DNA of 64,000 bases from JAKIYB01 sp964590255 (GCA_964590255.1 CAZPYA010000007.1:1-64000); one strand, 5' to 3'. Positions 1-7,553 are shown, numbered from the stretch's first letter. Notes: a model not told the origin generated them from the sequence alone. Translations and numbers: made by a program.

Positions 1-230
1 TCCTGCATCGCCTGGCTGGCCAGGCCATACGGAATCTCCTCGCCGCGATAGACGAGTTCGACGAAGCGCAGCAGCGAGGGGCACTGCGTCCGCAAGTAGG
101 CGCGCACGGCCGTCAGGTTGCCGTCCAGCGAGACGGCGGTATGGCCGGCGTCGTGCGAGAGTCGAATGATCGTCAGCGACGAAACGAGCCGCATGACGAT
201 GTGGTAGAGCCGATCTTCGGTTGGGGTCAT
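1..230 (-). CDS. small accessory protein, cut by window edge
   Basis: The reading frame starts at an ATG (228-230) and stays open to the left edge, so at least 76 residues are visible and the C-terminus is missing. It begins MTPTEDRLYHIVMRLVSS. An AAGGAGG Shine-Dalgarno sequence lies just upstream on the minus strand. It is the last visible gene of a tight minus-strand run of five small genes (1213 down to 1) that all carry strong ribosome binding sites. I do not recognise the family. The context suggests a plasmid, phage or integrative-element accessory gene; that is inference. Confidence 0.55.
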   Translation of the reverse strand, partial: MTPTEDRLYHIVMRLVSSLTIIRLSHDAGHTAVSLDGNLTAVRAYLRTQCPSLLRFVELVYRGEEIPYGLASQAMQ

Positions 231-240
231 GGGATCCTCC

Positions 241-435
241 TTACAGTTTGGTCGAATAGCGGCTTTCCAGGTGGCGATAGAGCCGCCGACTGGCGCGGGT
301 GGTGCGCTGCACGTCGATGCCGTGCCGCTGGGCGTACCGGTAGACGCCGCACAGCAAGCGATACCCGCGACTCCACTGGCCGCTGTGCCAATCGGACGCC
401 AGATGGTAGAGCGCGCGAATGAGCGTGGGATTCAT
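241..435 (-). CDS. small hypothetical protein, 64 aa
   Basis: I chose the ATG at 433-435 because GAGGAGG lies directly upstream with good spacing; a longer start at 450 would place that site inside the gene. The product is basic and rich in Arg, Tyr and His (MNPTLIRALYHLASDWHSGQ at its start), with no recognisable domain. It sits between two other small genes of the same strand with spacers of about 10 bases, so it is almost certainly co-transcribed and co-translated with them. Family unknown; likely mobile-element cargo. Confidence 0.55.
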   Translation of the reverse strand: MNPTLIRALYHLASDWHSGQWSRGYRLLCGVYRYAQRHGIDVQRTTRASRRLYRHLESRYSTKL

Positions 436-446
436 GGGTGTCCTCC

Positions 447-725
447 TCAATCAAAGTAGCCGGGATCGCTGACGCGCGTCCCGATATGGCGGTCCAGCCA
501 CGCCTGAGCGTCCATGATGTGTTCAAACGCCGACCGGCGCGGGCAGTCGAGGGTGCCGTCTGATGCGCCTTTGCAGGTGCGGCGGCAGCGCGCGCACGGC
601 GACCAGCCAAAGGTCATGGCGGTGCCGGGGTAATCCCAGTCGGACTGGATAAGCACCTCCTGGCCGTCATCGTTGGCGAGCAGGTAATCCCAGCCGAAGT
701 CGCCGTCAAGCAGTGTAATCATCAT
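447..725 (-). CDS. small cysteine-containing accessory protein
   Basis: The product has about 92 residues. An ATG pair at 720-725 follows GAGGAGGGACACG, a strong ribosome binding site, and overlaps the end of the upstream gene, so translational coupling is likely. The sequence starts MMITLLDGDFGWDYLL and contains a CxxCxxxC cluster followed by a further Cys (CARCRRTC then LDC), which could bind a metal. The long upstream extension of this frame has atypical composition and is rejected. Gene family not named; I regard it as mobile-element associated because of size, packing and neighbours. Confidence 0.55.
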   Translation of the reverse strand: MMITLLDGDFGWDYLLANDDGQEVLIQSDWDYPGTAMTFGWSPCARCRRTCKGASDGTLDCPRRSAFEHIMDAQAWLDRHIGTRVSDPGYFD

Positions 726-909
726 CGTGTCCCTCCTCGGCGCACCACTGCGCCCACAGGTCCAGCAAGGTATCCGCCAGCATCCGCCGCTGGTGGGGCG
801 GTGCCAGTTCGCGCACCATGCGCTGAATCGTCGGGGTCGGATTGGCGGTGGCGCCATGCAACTCCAGTTCGTGATGCAGGCGGCTCGTCGCGAGATCAAG
901 CGGCGTCAT
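706..909 (-). CDS. small hypothetical protein, 67 aa
   Basis: The product is 67 residues, starting MTPLDLATSRLHHELELHG and ending with an acidic tail. The start is supported by GGAGGACGAGGAGGCTGACG immediately before the ATG. It overlaps the preceding gene (stop at 896) by 14 bases and the following gene (start at 725) by 20 bases, so the genes are translationally coupled. No domain is recognised. Its helix-rich, acidic composition is typical of small regulatory or anti-defence cargo proteins, but no function can be assigned from sequence. Confidence 0.6.
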   Translation of the reverse strand: MTPLDLATSRLHHELELHGATANPTPTIQRMVRELAPPHQRRMLADTLLDLWAQWCAEEGHDDDYTA

Positions 910-1213
910 CGTCAGCCTCCTCGTCCTCCATCGTCTGCCAGGCGTCCCAGAGTGCGCGCTCCAGATGTTCGTAGACGTTCGCCGCGATGATGTTCACCGG
1001 CATGGGGCTGCCATCAAAGGCCGGGCCGACTTCTGGCTCATCCGTCGCCAGCGCGATATTTTCAGCGGCCAAGCGCAACAGGTCGCCGGTGTAGACCGGC
1101 ACGCTGCTGTCGGCAATCTCATGGATCGCGTCATGCGGTTCCTCATGCGGGTGGTCCTCCCGCCACTCGCGCAGTTCGGCGATGGCGTCACGTTCCAGGG
1201 CATACAGGGTCAT
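896..1213 (-). CDS. acidic mobile-element type hypothetical protein, 105 aa
   Basis: This is the first gene of the five-gene minus-strand run. The ATG at 1211-1213 follows GAAAGGGA. The 105-residue product is strongly acidic and ends EEADDDAA. Its segment VNIIAANVYEHLERALWDAW resembles, from memory, a conserved family of small proteins carried by actinobacterial-type plasmids and prophages; no search could be run and the function of that family is not known to me. The negative charge is compatible with a DNA-mimic or protein-binding role, but this is speculation. Confidence 0.6.
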   Translation of the reverse strand: MTLYALERDAIAELREWREDHPHEEPHDAIHEIADSSVPVYTGDLLRLAAENIALATDEPEVGPAFDGSPMPVNIIAANVYEHLERALWDAWQTMEDEEADDDAA

Positions 1214-1564
1214 TGGGGTCCCTTTCTCCGCGTCTCAACGTCGCGGCCCGGTAGACCAAACGCAAAAGGCCGGCTCCGCGGGGGAACCGGCCGGTGTTGG
1301 GAATGGTGATGTGAAGGTGGCGCGCGCAGGTGCGGCATGGGGAACTCCTCGTGTGGATGAGTGTCGCGACCCCCTCCCCCCTAAAACGAACCGGGGCCGG
1401 GGGGGTGGCAGTCACAATCAGGTGCTTGTATCCGCGACGCAGTTTCCGAAATTGGCTACAGGCCGTCGCGATAGGGGAAAGGGTGATGGTGAAGCGCGGT
1501 GTGGCAACGGGGTTGGGAACGAAATCCTGGGGACATTTGGGGACATTTTGGGGACACAGAGGTG
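1214..1564. other. intergenic region without a convincing gene
   Basis: About 350 bases between the small-gene operon and the tRNA terminator. Plus-strand open frames here lack ribosome binding sites and have noncoding composition. It holds three direct GGGGACA repeats (about 1531-1558) and a GC-rich inverted repeat near 1266-1294. Some plus-strand frames give short GDI-WG-FGD-like stretches that recall decayed integrase tails beside tRNA genes, but this is too weak to call. Confidence 0.4.
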
Positions 1565-1565
1565 C

Positions 1566-1614
1566 AAAAAGAGCCCATTCAGACCCTGTCAGATCGGGTC
1601 AGAACGGGCTCTTT
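1566..1614 (-). terminator. terminator of the CAT tRNA gene
   Basis: Read on the minus strand, AAAGAGCCC (1606-1614) pairs with GGGCTCTTT (1568-1576), with an inner GACCC/GGGTC pair (1596-1600 with 1582-1586). The outer stem runs into five T residues. It begins 12 bases after the tRNA CCA end, as expected for an intrinsic tRNA terminator. Confidence 0.75.
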
Positions 1615-1625
1615 ACGTTCAAAGA

Positions 1626-1701
1626 TGGTGGGCCGGGCAGGATTCGAACCTGCGACCAAGGGATTATGAGTCCCCTGCGCTAACCGCTGCGCCACCGGCC
1701 C
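1626..1701 (-). tRNA. tRNA with CAT anticodon, probably tRNA-Ile2 (lysidine type)
   Basis: The acceptor stem GGGCCGG/CCGGCCC closes perfectly, CCA is encoded, and the anticodon loop is CTCATAA. The TTGGTCGC stretch after the anticodon arm resembles tRNA-Ile2 (ileX) more than elongator tRNA-Met, which would mean the wobble C is modified to lysidine by TilS. Elongator Met cannot be excluded by eye. A terminator follows, and small mobile-type genes lie beyond its 3' end, the usual side for element integration. Confidence 0.9.
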
Positions 1702-1746
1702 GTGGAGTGTGGGTATTGTAGCAGCCTGTTCACGGCGGGTCAATGA

Positions 1747-2124
1747 TTAGAGGCGCTTCCAGAAGCCTCCGCCGAGGAGCCATTCTTCGCCGTCGTCATC
1801 GGGAGGGGCGACTACGGCGACGCGGGTGCGCGGCGGTTCGGGAGACGGCGGGGCGTCGGTGAGGCCGGTGAGTTCGCGGACGTAGGTGAGCGCGGCGGTG
1901 GCCTGCGGGAAATCGGGTTTGAGCTGCAGCGCACGTCCCAGCCACTCCTCGGCATTCTCGTATTCGTCCAGCTTCCAGTAGACCAGCCCGCGATTATAGG
2001 CCATCACGGCATCCTGCGGCAGCAGGTGGGTGAGCTCTTCCATGAAGAGGCGGGCGCGCTTCCAGTCGCCGCCGGAGATCGCCTCTTTCGCACTCGCCCA
2101 TAACTCGTGCACGCGCGTTGTCAT
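1747..2124 (-). CDS. TPR-repeat protein
   Basis: The product is 125 residues from the ATG at 2122-2124 (MTTRVHELWASAKEAI), chosen over an upstream start at 2241 whose extra 39 residues overlap the preceding gene and look noncoding. Two tetratricopeptide units are visible at about residues 3-70, including YNRGLVYWKLDEYENAEEWL and the following LQLKPDFPQATA. TPRs are protein-protein interaction scaffolds. The tail (about 85-125) is proline-rich and acidic. It follows the YqgF-fold gene with a 76-base gap and is probably the last gene of that minus-strand unit. Specific partner unknown. Confidence 0.7.
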   Translation of the reverse strand: MTTRVHELWASAKEAISGGDWKRARLFMEELTHLLPQDAVMAYNRGLVYWKLDEYENAEEWLGRALQLKPDFPQATAALTYVRELTGLTDAPPSPEPPRTRVAVVAPPDDDGEEWLLGGGFWKRL

Positions 2125-2200
2125 CGCTGCCACCTTGCCGGATGAAACGTTTCTGTTGATACATGATTCGCGTCCGGCGATGAAATCCCTTTTCTTGCCG

Positions 2201-2653
2201 TCAATCCCGTTTGCGGCGCAGCCGGGTGGAGGCCTGCCCATCGAGATACCGCTCGGCGAGGATGACGGCCACGTAGTCGTCGAAGGGCTGGTCGGGGACG
2301 CGCAGCCCGATGGGCAGCCAGCGTTCCCACCCCCGGCCGGGATGATCGAGCAGATAGCGCTGGCGGCCCAACTCGCTGGAGCGGTGCTCGTCGACGAACG
2401 CCACCTCCTGCTGAAAGCCCCCGCGGCGCAGGCGCTCGCGCACGTCTCGCGCGCCGGTGCGGTCGCCGAGCACGATGAGGGTGATGCCGAAACGTCCGAT
2501 GTAGTGCGCCACTCGCGCGTGCAACTCGTCTACGCCGGTGATTTCTTTCGCCAGCACCTCACGGAGCGTCGTCACGACGGCCACCCCGCATTTCTCGCGA
2601 CCGGGATCAATCGCGAGGAGCGGACCCATCCTGCCATACGAAGAGGTGGTCAT
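2201..2653 (-). CDS. YqgF/RuvX-like RNase H-fold protein
   Basis: The product is 150 residues. The N-terminal stretch LLAIDPGREKCGVAVV matches the first strand of the RNase H-like YqgF/RuvC fold, with Asp16 in the metal-binding position. Later acidic motifs (VDEHRSS near 87 and FDDYVAVILAERYL near the C-terminus) are placed as in that family. YqgF proteins process the 5' end of pre-16S rRNA or resolve Holliday junctions; which applies here is open, since this is a divergent single-domain version. Its ATG overlaps the stop of the DUF3084 gene by 4 bases (ATGA), so the two are translationally coupled. Confidence 0.7.
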   Translation of the reverse strand: MTTSSYGRMGPLLAIDPGREKCGVAVVTTLREVLAKEITGVDELHARVAHYIGRFGITLIVLGDRTGARDVRERLRRGGFQQEVAFVDEHRSSELGRQRYLLDHPGRGWERWLPIGLRVPDQPFDDYVAVILAERYLDGQASTRLRRKRD

Positions 2654-4023
2654 TTTCCGCCATCGCTCACGGTGACACTCAGCTCTACCGGCCCGTAGCG
2701 CGTCACCGGAGTGCGCGCGGTCGCCACCACCGGCACCGCGCCGCGCCGCGCGGCCACCTGCTGGGCCACCGCGAACAACTCGGTCCAGGGCACGCGCGAC
2801 AGGACGACGTCTGGCACCTGGTCGGGATGCGCAAAGTCGAGGCGCCGGGTGATCATCAGCACCCCCTTGGCGCGCAGCGCCTCCGGCACCCGCTCCGTCA
2901 GCAATTCTTCCACCAGCCGGCCCAGCACGTCCGCGGCGCGCGTCTGGTCGTCCACGGTGAAGGTCATGCGGGCGATGGTCTCGCCCGCCTGGTACACCGT
3001 CGTGCTCGGTTCCAGCTCCACCAGTTGCACGGCGATGAGCGCCGGGCCGTTCACCGGCACATTGTTCACCGGGGCCAGCCGCACGATTACCGGCACGCTC
3101 GACCGCATCGCCGCCACGCGTTCGGTGAGCGCCGTCACTGCCTCAGCTTCATCGAGGTTGACGAAGTGCGAGGCGTCGCCGCCCACGAAGAGCAGCGCCG
3201 GCGTCTTCGCGTCCATCTCCGGGCTGCGCTGGCGCACCACTTTCTCGGCGCCAGCGAGGAGCTGCTTCAGCGCGGTCCGGCACGCCGCCGTGCCGGCTTC
3301 GGCGGGCAGCAGTCCGCTGACGAGCTCCTGGCCCGAGGTGAAGACCAGCGGGGCGAAGCTGCCGCGGGCGAATTCGCGCAGCACCTGCACGCGTTCGGTG
3401 AGCGTCGACACCTGCTGCTGCAGGTCGTCGCGCACCTGGGTCAGCCGCGCCTCTTCCGTCTGCAGCGCCAGGAATTCCTGCGAGCGTTTCAGCAGGTACT
3501 GGCTGGTGCGCGACAGCCGGTCGCTGATGCGCGCCAGCTCGCGCTGCTTGCCGCGCAACTGCCGCTGCACGCCGCCCAGCTCCTGCTGCGCCTTGTCCAG
3601 CTCGCGCTGGATGCGCTGCCGCTGGCCGCGCGAAAACTGCAACTGCCGGTCGGAGCGCGACAACTCCAGCGTCTTCGCGTCGAAGAGCGCGCGCACACGT
3701 TGCGCTTCCGCCAGCGTGTTGGCGATCTCCGCGTCCGCCGTGGCCACCTGCGCCTGCATCACCCGCAACTCCGCCTTCAGACCGCTGATGGGGGTGAAAA
3801 AGCTGTCGCGGATGCGCTGGTCCACCAGCATGGTGGTGGCCAGCGTGAGGGTGGCGATGACCATGCCCATGGCAACGGAGATGATGATGGCGGTGTGGCG
3901 CGGGCGCAAACCGAAGAGGGTGAGGCGTTTCCGTCCCATTTTACGGCCAACCAGATCACCGATGTAGGCGATCAGGCCGCTGACGACGATGATGATGCCA
4001 GCCAGAAACAGCATGCTTCCCAT
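2650..4023 (-). CDS. DUF3084 family membrane coiled-coil protein
   Basis: The product is 457 residues. Transmembrane segments lie at about 4-22 and 45-66, separated by the basic loop GRKMGRKRLTLFGLRPRHT, which is characteristic of DUF3084. A long coiled coil follows at about 80-225 (many Gln, Arg, Leu and Glu residues), then a globular C-terminal half. The family is best known from cyanobacteria and related phyla and its function is unknown. The C-terminal domain probably faces the exterior or periplasm. It heads an operon with the YqgF-fold protein (4-base overlap). The alternative start at residue 4 cannot be excluded. Confidence 0.8.
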   Translation of the reverse strand: MGSMLFLAGIIIVVSGLIAYIGDLVGRKMGRKRLTLFGLRPRHTAIIISVAMGMVIATLTLATTMLVDQRIRDSFFTPISGLKAELRVMQAQVATADAEIANTLAEAQRVRALFDAKTLELSRSDRQLQFSRGQRQRIQRELDKAQQELGGVQRQLRGKQRELARISDRLSRTSQYLLKRSQEFLALQTEEARLTQVRDDLQQQVSTLTERVQVLREFARGSFAPLVFTSGQELVSGLLPAEAGTAACRTALKQLLAGAEKVVRQRSPEMDAKTPALLFVGGDASHFVNLDEAEAVTALTERVAAMRSSVPVIVRLAPVNNVPVNGPALIAVQLVELEPSTTVYQAGETIARMTFTVDDQTRAADVLGRLVEELLTERVPEALRAKGVLMITRRLDFAHPDQVPDVVLSRVPWTELFAVAQQVAARRGAVPVVATARTPVTRYGPVELSVTVSDGGK

Positions 4024-4043
4024 AAATACATTCCAAACACTAC

Positions 4044-4049
4044 ATTATA
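4044..4049 (-). promoter_or_regulatory. -10 element of the DUF3084 gene
   Basis: TATAAT on the minus strand, ending 20 bases before the ATG at 4023. This predicts a very short leader of about 13 bases and no Shine-Dalgarno sequence is visible. Confidence 0.5.
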
Positions 4050-4122
4050 CGGGGCAGGGAAAAGCAGCGTCAAGGAAGACACGGCTCGACAGGCTCAACA
4101 ACATCAGCACCGCGCAATCATT

Positions 4123-4836
4123 TTACCCCAGGCCCAACAGCGCCATGAGATTATTCCCCATCACCTTCTGCCGCTCGTCATCCTTGATGGTGGCATATTG
4201 CGCGGTGAGGAAGGCGGAGGAATAGCAGCTCATGGGGAAGCGCGACGCGAAGATGAGGCGGTCGGCGCCCACCTGGCTGACCAGCATCTCGATGGTGTCG
4301 CCGCCGGTGAGCAGGCGGGTGGTGAGATAGGTGGACGGGCGCGCGGCGAGCACGGCCATGGCCTCGGTGAGGTTCCGCAGGCCGACGTCCAGCAGCAGCA
4401 GCGGCACGGACAGGTCGCCGAGGGCGTCCAGAATGTGCGTGGCATCGCCGTCGCGGCTGGCCTCGATCATCACCGGCAGCGACAACGCGTCGATGCGGCG
4501 CAGCAACGCCTTAGCCTGCAGGCCGTCGATCGACCAGCCCTGGGTATTCGGGAAGAGCGCCATCAGGCGAAATCCCTGCGCCTGGAACTGGTCCACCAGC
4601 TCCAGCCCGCCCACCCGCGGGTCGGCCACGCCGATGGGGATCAGGCGCGGGTCGGCCTGGCAGGCGGCCAGCGTGGCGGCATTGCCGGTGGACGCATCCA
4701 GGAAGATGCCGGTGGACGACAGCGTGCAGGCGCGCTCCAGCTTGTGCCGCTGCAGGCCGGCCAGCAGATCGTCCACGGGGTGCGACTGGTGCAACCCCGG
4801 CCAGGAGCCGAATACGGTGAAGCCATCAATCAACAT
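4123..4836 (-). CDS. amidohydrolase-like TIM-barrel protein
   Basis: The product is 237 residues. I chose the ATG at 4834-4836 because GGAGG lies 8 bases upstream. The start MLIDGFTVFGSWPG, the central FPNTQGWSIDG and the ending DRLIFASRFPMSCYSSA with NNLMALLGLG follow the layout of the amidohydrolase-2 family (metal-dependent TIM-barrel hydrolases and decarboxylases). The usual HxH metal ligands at the N-terminus are absent (IDGF in place of DxHxH), so it may be a non-catalytic or metal-free member. It precedes the DUF3084 gene on the same strand with a 99-base gap. Confidence 0.6.
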   Translation of the reverse strand: MLIDGFTVFGSWPGLHQSHPVDDLLAGLQRHKLERACTLSSTGIFLDASTGNAATLAACQADPRLIPIGVADPRVGGLELVDQFQAQGFRLMALFPNTQGWSIDGLQAKALLRRIDALSLPVMIEASRDGDATHILDALGDLSVPLLLLDVGLRNLTEAMAVLAARPSTYLTTRLLTGGDTIEMLVSQVGADRLIFASRFPMSCYSSAFLTAQYATIKDDERQKVMGNNLMALLGLG

Positions 4837-5034
4837 GGAAAGCGCCTCCATATCCCTAAGTCTTCGACGGCGCGCCGGTGAATTCCCCCCGGCAATGTGG
4901 GAAAAACATGGCAAGGAACCACGAACCGTGTCGCTGCACCCGTAAACATCGCGACCCGCGTCTGGTGGACTGGAAGATAGCCGCACCCCGTCGTGCGTGC
5001 CCGCCGTGGCACGCAAGGTCGACGGCGCTGCTAC

Positions 5035-5078
5035 CCGTGATAGAGGAACCACGATCACGGGGGGTTCCTCTATCACGG
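5035..5078. repeat. perfect 16-bp inverted repeat (hairpin or operator)
   Basis: Bases 5035-5050 pair perfectly with 5063-5078 (arm CCGTGATAGAGGAACC) around a 12-base loop. It lies in the 390-base divergent region between the amidohydrolase-like gene (4836, minus) and the yhaM-like gene (5227, plus). No T-run follows on either strand, so an intrinsic terminator is unlikely. Confidence 0.7.
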
Positions 5079-5162
5079 ATCGGAAATGCGACAACCCGGC
5101 GCGCCACAGCGGGCACGCGCGACGGACGCTGTTTCCCATTCCCACCCGGCCGCCATCTCTGC

Positions 5163-5168
5163 TACAAT
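5163..5168 (+). promoter_or_regulatory. extended -10 element upstream of the yhaM-like gene
   Basis: TGCTACAAT gives an extended -10 (TGn-TACAAT). No good -35 box is seen. Transcription would start about 50 bases before the ATG at 5227. Confidence 0.45.
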
Positions 5169-5226
5169 AGCGGTGCCTCGCTGTTCTGGCGAGTGACCGA
5201 TTCCACTTCCGACACCGGGGGCCTCT

Positions 5227-6189
5227 ATGGCGAAGACGATGCTGGGCGAGTTGAGCGAGGGCATGGCGGTGCAGACGCTGGCCTGCGCGCGGCAATTGCG
5301 GTTGACGCCGTTTAAGAATAAGGCGGGCAGCTTTCTGCGGCTGATGCTCAGCGACCGCAGCGGCAGCATGACGGCGAAGCTGTGGGAGGACGGCGAGGCG
5401 GTGGCGGCTTCGATTGCCGACGGCTCGGTGGTGAAGGTGACGGGGCGAATGGAGAGCTACCAGGGGTCGACGGAGATCACCCTCACCGGCATCGCGCCGT
5501 GGGACGGCCCGGTGGACCCGGCGGATTTCCTGCCCGCCTACCCGGGGGACGTGCGCGCGCTCATCGCGAAGTTCGACGCGCTGGTGAACTCCATTGAAGA
5601 CCCGGAAATCTCGCTGCTGCTGCGCTCGCTCTTTGACGACCCGGAAATCCGCCGCAAGTATTGCGAGGCGCCCGCCGCCCGCGGGGTGCACGGCGCCTAC
5701 CTGCACGGCCTGCTGGAGCACGTGGTGCGCCAGGCGGAACTGGCGGAGACGGCGGCGCGTTCGTACCCGCAGGTGGACCGCGATCTGCTCATCGCCGGCG
5801 TGCTGCTGCACGACATCGGCAAGATCGAGGAGTTCGACTGGGAGCATTTGGCCATCGAATACAGCACCATCGGCAACCTGCATGGCCACATCATCATCGG
5901 CGATCGGCTGGTATATGAATGGGCGCGCGGCCTACAGCTCTCCGACGAGCTGACGTTGCGCCTGCGCCACCTTATTCTCAGCCACCACGGCACCGGGGAG
6001 TTCGGCGCGCCGGTGCTGCCGAAGATGCTGGAAGCGGTGATTCTGCACTGCGTGGACAACCTGGAGGCGAAGGCCACCCACTGCATCGAGATGCTCCGCA
6101 ACGGCAACACCGACAACACCTGGACGGAATACGACCGCCTGGAAGGGCGCGTGTGGTATCGCGGCGCGCCCCGCGTGCCGGCGGAGTGA
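5227..6189 (+). CDS. 3'-5' exoribonuclease YhaM family (OB + HD domain)
   Basis: The product is 320 residues. Residues 1-95 form an OB-fold nucleic-acid binding domain (MTAKLWEDGEAVAASIADGS). Residues 150-290 form an HD domain with His160/His165, the HD pair in LLHDIGKIEEF (His195-Asp196), the LSHHG motif (253-254) and Asp277. This is the architecture of YhaM, a 3'-5' exonuclease acting on RNA and sometimes DNA; length matches the family. It is monocistronic, with its own -10 element upstream and a new promoter after it. Assignment is strong at family level. Confidence 0.88.
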   Translation: MAKTMLGELSEGMAVQTLACARQLRLTPFKNKAGSFLRLMLSDRSGSMTAKLWEDGEAVAASIADGSVVKVTGRMESYQGSTEITLTGIAPWDGPVDPADFLPAYPGDVRALIAKFDALVNSIEDPEISLLLRSLFDDPEIRRKYCEAPAARGVHGAYLHGLLEHVVRQAELAETAARSYPQVDRDLLIAGVLLHDIGKIEEFDWEHLAIEYSTIGNLHGHIIIGDRLVYEWARGLQLSDELTLRLRHLILSHHGTGEFGAPVLPKMLEAVILHCVDNLEAKATHCIEMLRNGNTDNTWTEYDRLEGRVWYRGAPRVPAE

Positions 6190-6217
6190 ACGCCCGACGG
6201 TAACAGCAAACGCCCGC

Positions 6218-6246
6218 TTGACATACAGCGGTCTTTCTGCTATTAT
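6218..6246 (+). promoter_or_regulatory. sigma-70 type promoter for the rhomboid gene
   Basis: TTGACA (6218-6223), an exact 17-base spacer, and TATTAT (6241-6246). A leader of about 130 bases follows, carrying the repeats annotated next. Confidence 0.75.
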
Positions 6247-6292
6247 GCCGGCATGCGGATACACGGCCGGCATGTCGGCCTGACTGCCCCCT

Positions 6293-6304
6293 TTTTCGCG
6301 AAAA
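6293..6304. repeat. 12-bp perfect palindrome in rhomboid leader
   Basis: TTTTCGCGAAAA lies about 40 bases downstream of the predicted start of transcription. It could be an operator for a dimeric regulator. Confidence 0.45.
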
Positions 6305-6317
6305 TGTCATAAATCAG

Positions 6318-6349
6318 GGGGTAGTCGCGGGGGGTAGTCGGGGGTAGTC
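6318..6349 (+). repeat. three direct GGGGTAGTC repeats
   Basis: GGGGTAGTC occurs at 6318-6326, 6331-6339 and 6341-6349, ending 34 bases before the rhomboid start codon. Function unknown; a protein or RNA binding array is possible. Confidence 0.6.
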
Positions 6350-6383
6350 ATTGTAGCCGCACGGATCACCGAAGGAGTCGAGT

Positions 6384-7553
6384 ATGCTGATCCCGTATCG
6401 CGTGAAGAATCCCTGGAAGCGGTTTCCCTACGCCACCGTCAGCATTATCGCGCTGAACGTCCTCATCTACCTCTGCACCACCGAGTATGCCCTCGTCATT
6501 CGCGAGGACGTGGCGGACACCTTCGCCTTCCAACTCGGCGTGTCAAACATCTTCGCGATGTTCAGCGCCATGTTCCTGCATGGAGATATCTTCCATCTCC
6601 TCGGCAACATGCTGTTCCTCTGGGTGTTCGCGCCGCCGGTCGAAGATCGCCTGGGCATCCCGCGCTTCCTGGCCATCTACTTCGCCACCGGCATCTGCGG
6701 CGATCTGCTGCAGGGGCTCTTCGACGTCTTTATACACGGGTTCACGCTGCCGGGCATCGGGGCATCCGGATGCATCATGGGGGTGATGGGCGCCTACTGG
6801 TACATCTTCTCGTGGAGCACCGTCTGCGTATTCTACTGGTTCGGCTGGATCTTCCGCGGCGTGTGGGAAGTGGCGGCCTTCTGGATCATCGGCCTGTTCC
6901 TGCTGATGGACGTGGCGAAGGGCATCCTTGAACAAGGCATGGGCGGCGTGGCGAATTTCGCGCATGTGGGCGGCGGCGTCTCCGGCGCGCTGCTCTGCCT
7001 GCTCATGCACATCAAGCGCGATTCCGCCGAACTGTCGCAGGCCAAGGCGCAGCAAGCCGAGATGCGGGACATCTCCCTGCTGTCGCTACCCGAACTGGAA
7101 GTGATGCGCAAGGACGACCCGCAGAATCCGGAGGTGATCCGCGCCATGCTGCGGCCGGCGATGGGCCTGGGGCGCATGGACATGATCGGCCGCTGCTTTC
7201 AGGAGGCAGGCCCGGCGCTCATCGGGCGCGACCCGGCCCTGGTGACATATTACCTCTTTCAGATGCAGGGAGATCATACGATTTACCCGCCGATGTATCT
7301 GAACCGGCTGGGCCGCATCGCGGAGGACTCGCCCAACCCGCAGCAGGCTATCGACATCTACACCATCGTCTGCGAGCACCACCCCCGGACGCTGGAGGGC
7401 GAGATGGCGCTGTACCGCATGGCGCTCACCTACAAAGACAAGCTGCAAAATCCGGTCATCGCGCGGCTGCAGTTGGAATCGCTGCTGGAGCAGTACCCAT
7501 TCAGTACGCTGGAGGCGCAGGCACGGGTGCTGCTGAAGGAAATGTCCGCCTGA
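6384..7553 (+). CDS. rhomboid-family intramembrane serine protease with C-terminal TPR-like domain
   Basis: The product is 389 residues. Residues 15-210 form a six- or seven-helix rhomboid core with HGDIFHLLGN (His66, Asn75), the catalytic serine in GIGASG (Ser128) and the catalytic His194 in NFAHVGG. Rhomboids cleave substrates within the membrane. Residues 215-389 are soluble, helical and TPR-like, presumably cytoplasmic; this extension is long for a minimal rhomboid. AAGGAG precedes the ATG. The gene has its own promoter and a leader with repeats, so it appears separately regulated. Confidence 0.88.
   Translation: MLIPYRVKNPWKRFPYATVSIIALNVLIYLCTTEYALVIREDVADTFAFQLGVSNIFAMFSAMFLHGDIFHLLGNMLFLWVFAPPVEDRLGIPRFLAIYFATGICGDLLQGLFDVFIHGFTLPGIGASGCIMGVMGAYWYIFSWSTVCVFYWFGWIFRGVWEVAAFWIIGLFLLMDVAKGILEQGMGGVANFAHVGGGVSGALLCLLMHIKRDSAELSQAKAQQAEMRDISLLSLPELEVMRKDDPQNPEVIRAMLRPAMGLGRMDMIGRCFQEAGPALIGRDPALVTYYLFQMQGDHTIYPPMYLNRLGRIAEDSPNPQQAIDIYTIVCEHHPRTLEGEMALYRMALTYKDKLQNPVIARLQLESLLEQYPFSTLEAQARVLLKEMSA

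Noticed and set aside
1182..1721. 179- and 117-codon plus-strand frames across the tRNA
   Set aside because: They contain the well-known spurious antisense-tRNA peptides (WAGQDSNLRPRDYES, GRIRTCDQGIMSP) and lack ribosome binding sites.
2711..4881. Long plus-strand frames (418 and 684 codons) over the DUF3084 and amidohydrolase-like genes
   Set aside because: They are Arg/Ser/His-rich shadows of minus-strand genes in GC-rich DNA; the minus-strand reading has clear family motifs.
4837..5889. N-terminal extension of the amidohydrolase-like frame up to 588 codons
   Set aside because: It runs through the divergent promoter region and antisense to the yhaM-like gene; a GGAGG site supports the start at 4836.
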